Assembly: GCA_015662065.1 (NCBI GenBank)
Contig: DQUX01000266.1
Location: forward strand, 1-6,619
Length of the DNA stretch: 6,619 bases
From: Anaerolineales bacterium
GTDB lineage: Bacteria > Chloroflexota > Anaerolineae > B4-G1 > DUEL01
Reading direction: 5' to 3'
Position numbers and translations under genes: made by a program. Under the pieces are notes generated by a model. The model did no database searches. It saw only the letters and a list, made by a program, of their open reading frames with translations, and was not told where the DNA came from. The stretch's first letter is position 1. Each line of letters begins with the position of its first letter. Shown piece after piece: positions 5,532 to 6,619 of the stretch.

Positions 5532-5990
5532 GTGCGTCGTGCAGGAGGGTTTTTGTTGCCGGTGTCCCTGGTAGTGCTGGTGGCCTGCCAGCCCGCCATC
5601 CCGGCGGGCCAGCCATCCTCCGTGGCCGAAGGGCCCGCCCCTGAACTTCCCCTGGTGGTCTACGAGCGGATCGGCGGGGAGACGGGGCTGCGCGAGCGGT
5701 GGGAGATCTACGCGGACGGACGGGTGGTGCGGGAGGGTGACACAGTACGGTACTTGGAGCCAGAAGCGCTGATGGTGCTGATGGAGCAGGTGGAGCGCTC
5801 GGACTTCTTTGAGATGGAGGACGTCTATCTACAGGAGGGCCCGCGCTCCCCTCGCTTCGTCTACGCCCTCAGTGTGCGGATGAACGGGGGGATGAAGGCA
5901 GTGGTCGTGATGGACGGCGCGCCAGGGCAGCCGCCAGCGTTGGGGGACCTGATCCAAACGGTGGACGCGCTGGTGCGGGGGGAGGTGTAG
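5532..5990 (+). CDS. Small lipoprotein, possibly with an emfourin-like domain
   Basis: There are 152 residues from GTG 5532, chosen because it gives a clean lipoprotein signal peptide and has GGGGGGAGGG directly upstream. The signal is MRRAGGFLLPVSLVVLVAC, a basic start and hydrophobic core ending in the lipobox LVAC with Cys19 as the lipidated residue. A short Pro/Ala/Ser linker follows to about 40. The globular part (41-150) has strands VVYERIGG, ERWEIYADGRVV, a helix PEALMVLMEQVERSDFF (77-93), strands FVYALSVRMNGGMKAVVVMD (109-128) and an end PPALGDLIQTVDALV (134-148). This order resembles emfourin-type (protealysin-inhibitor-like) small domains as I remember them, but the likeness is weak and untested. 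An earlier in-frame GTG at 5490, overlapping the trpS stop, is possible but spoils the signal peptide. The product would sit on the outer face of the membrane. The stop is 2 bp before dtd. Confidence 0.8.
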   Translation: MRRAGGFLLPVSLVVLVACQPAIPAGQPSSVAEGPAPELPLVVYERIGGETGLRERWEIYADGRVVREGDTVRYLEPEALMVLMEQVERSDFFEMEDVYLQEGPRSPRFVYALSVRMNGGMKAVVVMDGAPGQPPALGDLIQTVDALVRGEV

Positions 5991-5992
5991 CC

Positions 5993-6430
5993 GTGCGGGC
6001 GCTGGTGCAGCGGGTGCGCCGGGCCTCAGTGACGGTGGACGACCGGGTGGTGGGAGCCATCGGCCCGGGGGTGGTCGTTCTGGTAGGGGTGACCCACGGA
6101 GATACTGAGGCGGAGGCGGAGTGGCTGGCGCGGAAGGTGGCGGGACTACGCATCTTCGAGGATGCCGAGGGGAGGATGAACGCCGGTCTTTTGGACGTGG
6201 AGGGGGAGGCACTGGTGGTCTCTCAGTTCACCCTCTACGCCGACGCCCGCAAGGGCCGCCGTCCCTCCTTCACCGACGCCGCGCCGCCCCAGGTGGCGGA
6301 ACCGCTGGTGGCCCACTTCGCCCATGCTCTGGCCCGGGCGGGGGTGGCGGTGCAGACCGGCGCGTTCGGCGCCCACATGCTGGTGGAGATCCACAACGAC
6401 GGTCCAGTGACGATACTGCTGGAGCGGTAG
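5993..6430 (+). CDS. dtd: D-aminoacyl-tRNA deacylase
   Basis: This is a complete 145-residue protein of the normal DTD length. It hydrolyses D-amino acids (and, in the family, glycine) wrongly attached to tRNA, acting as a homodimer in the cytoplasm. The family start MRALVQRVRRASVTVD is present. SQFTLYAD (77-84) provides the conserved Ser-Gln and Thr80 region, RPSFTDAAPP (90-99) follows, and NDGPVTILLE (135-144) contains the Gly137-Pro138 pair that excludes L-amino acids in the family. The GTG start at 5993 is supported by the exact match of the N-terminus to the family and by GGGGGGAGG about 9 bases upstream. It lies 2 bp after the lipoprotein stop, so it is almost certainly co-transcribed. 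The proofreading role fits its operon partner trpS. Confidence 0.96.
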   Translation: MRALVQRVRRASVTVDDRVVGAIGPGVVVLVGVTHGDTEAEAEWLARKVAGLRIFEDAEGRMNAGLLDVEGEALVVSQFTLYADARKGRRPSFTDAAPPQVAEPLVAHFAHALARAGVAVQTGAFGAHMLVEIHNDGPVTILLER

Positions 6431-6439
6431 GTACACAAA

Positions 6440-6463
6440 GGGGCGGCCACAGAGGGCCGCCCC
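6440..6463. terminator. GC-rich hairpin between convergent dtd and ssb
   Basis: GGGGCGGCC (6440-6448) and GGCCGCCCC (6455-6463) form a perfect 9-bp stem with a 6-nt loop, 10 bases after the dtd stop. No T-run follows on the plus strand. On the minus strand it is followed by TTTGTGT, so it fits better as a terminator for ssb, or as a shared weak terminator. Confidence 0.55.
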
Positions 6464-6480
6464 CGGCAACGACATTCCCA

Positions 6481-6511
6481 CGCCAGGGTGGTCGGAAGGA
6501 TCACCCCGGCG
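6481..6511 (+). terminator. Second hairpin in the convergent gap, possible dtd terminator
   Basis: CGCCAGGGTG (6481-6490) pairs with CACCCCGGCG (6502-6511) apart from one internal mismatch, with an 11-nt loop. It is followed on the plus strand only by CGTTTCGG, a poor T-tract. It lies just beyond the ssb stop, so it could end either transcript. Confidence 0.3.
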
Positions 6512-6524
6512 CGTTTCGGGGAAG

Positions 6525-6619
6525 CTAGAAGGGGATCTCCTCTTCCTCTCCAGGGGATTCCTCGTAGACAGGGACCTCCCCCGCCGGCGCGGCCACTTCC
6601 TCCCGCCGGCCCAGGAACC
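6525..6619 (-). CDS. ssb: Single-stranded DNA-binding protein, C-terminal end (partial, runs off right edge)
   Basis: The minus-strand frame from the window edge to the TAG at 6527-6525 encodes 31 residues: FLGRREE, then AAPAGEVPVYEESPGEEEEIPF. A glycine-ended FLGRR at the end of the OB fold followed by a disordered acidic tail ending in (D/E)nIPF is the signature of bacterial SSB, whose tail docks partners such as RecO, PriA, exonuclease I and polymerase III chi. The tail is short here, so the linker is brief. The OB fold itself is outside the window. It faces dtd, convergent, with two hairpins between them. Confidence 0.85.
   Translation of the reverse strand, partial: FLGRREEVAAPAGEVPVYEESPGEEEEIPF

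Noticed and set aside
4249..5616. Long minus-strand open frame (455 codons) opposite trpS
   Set aside because: It lies antisense to a clear trpS with full signature motifs. Its translation is His/Gly/Arg/Pro rich without domains, typical of a shadow frame in GC-rich DNA.

Overview
The window is GC-rich bacterial chromosome with tightly packed, mostly housekeeping genes. The proteins, together with dispersed palindromes of the CACCACGGAGACAC type and the GGAGGGGCGACC type, look most like a Chloroflexota (Anaerolineae-like) genome. This placement is an inference from protein and repeat style and was not tested by a search. I see no rRNA, tRNA, CRISPR array, insertion sequence or phage gene.

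Left part, minus strand (4213 down to 1). A leftward gene set starts with a single-pass membrane protein carrying hexapeptide repeats (3581-4213). It is followed by a class I SAM methyltransferase with a C-terminal zinc ribbon (2610-3419, with its N-terminus out of frame up to 3528). Next come a small conserved-type hypothetical protein that overlaps the methyltransferase stop by 4 bp (2203-2613) and dihydrolipoyl dehydrogenase (754-2172). After lpd a separate promoter with a perfect extended -10 box drives the DNA translocase gene ftsK, of which only the N-terminal membrane domain is inside the window (1-653).

Centre (4214-4497). This intergenic region holds a dispersed-type inverted repeat (4261-4344) and two back-to-back promoters whose -35 boxes lie 6 bp apart: one leftward for the membrane protein gene and one rightward for trpS.

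Right part, plus strand (4498-6430). trpS (tryptophanyl-tRNA synthetase), a small lipoprotein gene and dtd (D-aminoacyl-tRNA deacylase) form a probable operon with short gaps (38 and 2 bp). trpS and dtd both serve tRNA charging and its quality control; the lipoprotein between them has no obvious link. At the right edge the 3' end of ssb (single-stranded DNA-binding protein), recognised by its acidic tail ending in IPF, points toward dtd. The 94-bp convergent gap contains two hairpins.

The main oddities are a probable frameshift at a seven-base homopolymer near the methyltransferase start, a 12-bp perfect palindrome embedded in frame inside lpd, a dispersed palindrome in the leader of the membrane protein gene, and a run of five [VI]P[VI]xxx repeats in that protein. 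I found no convincing new multi-gene system.
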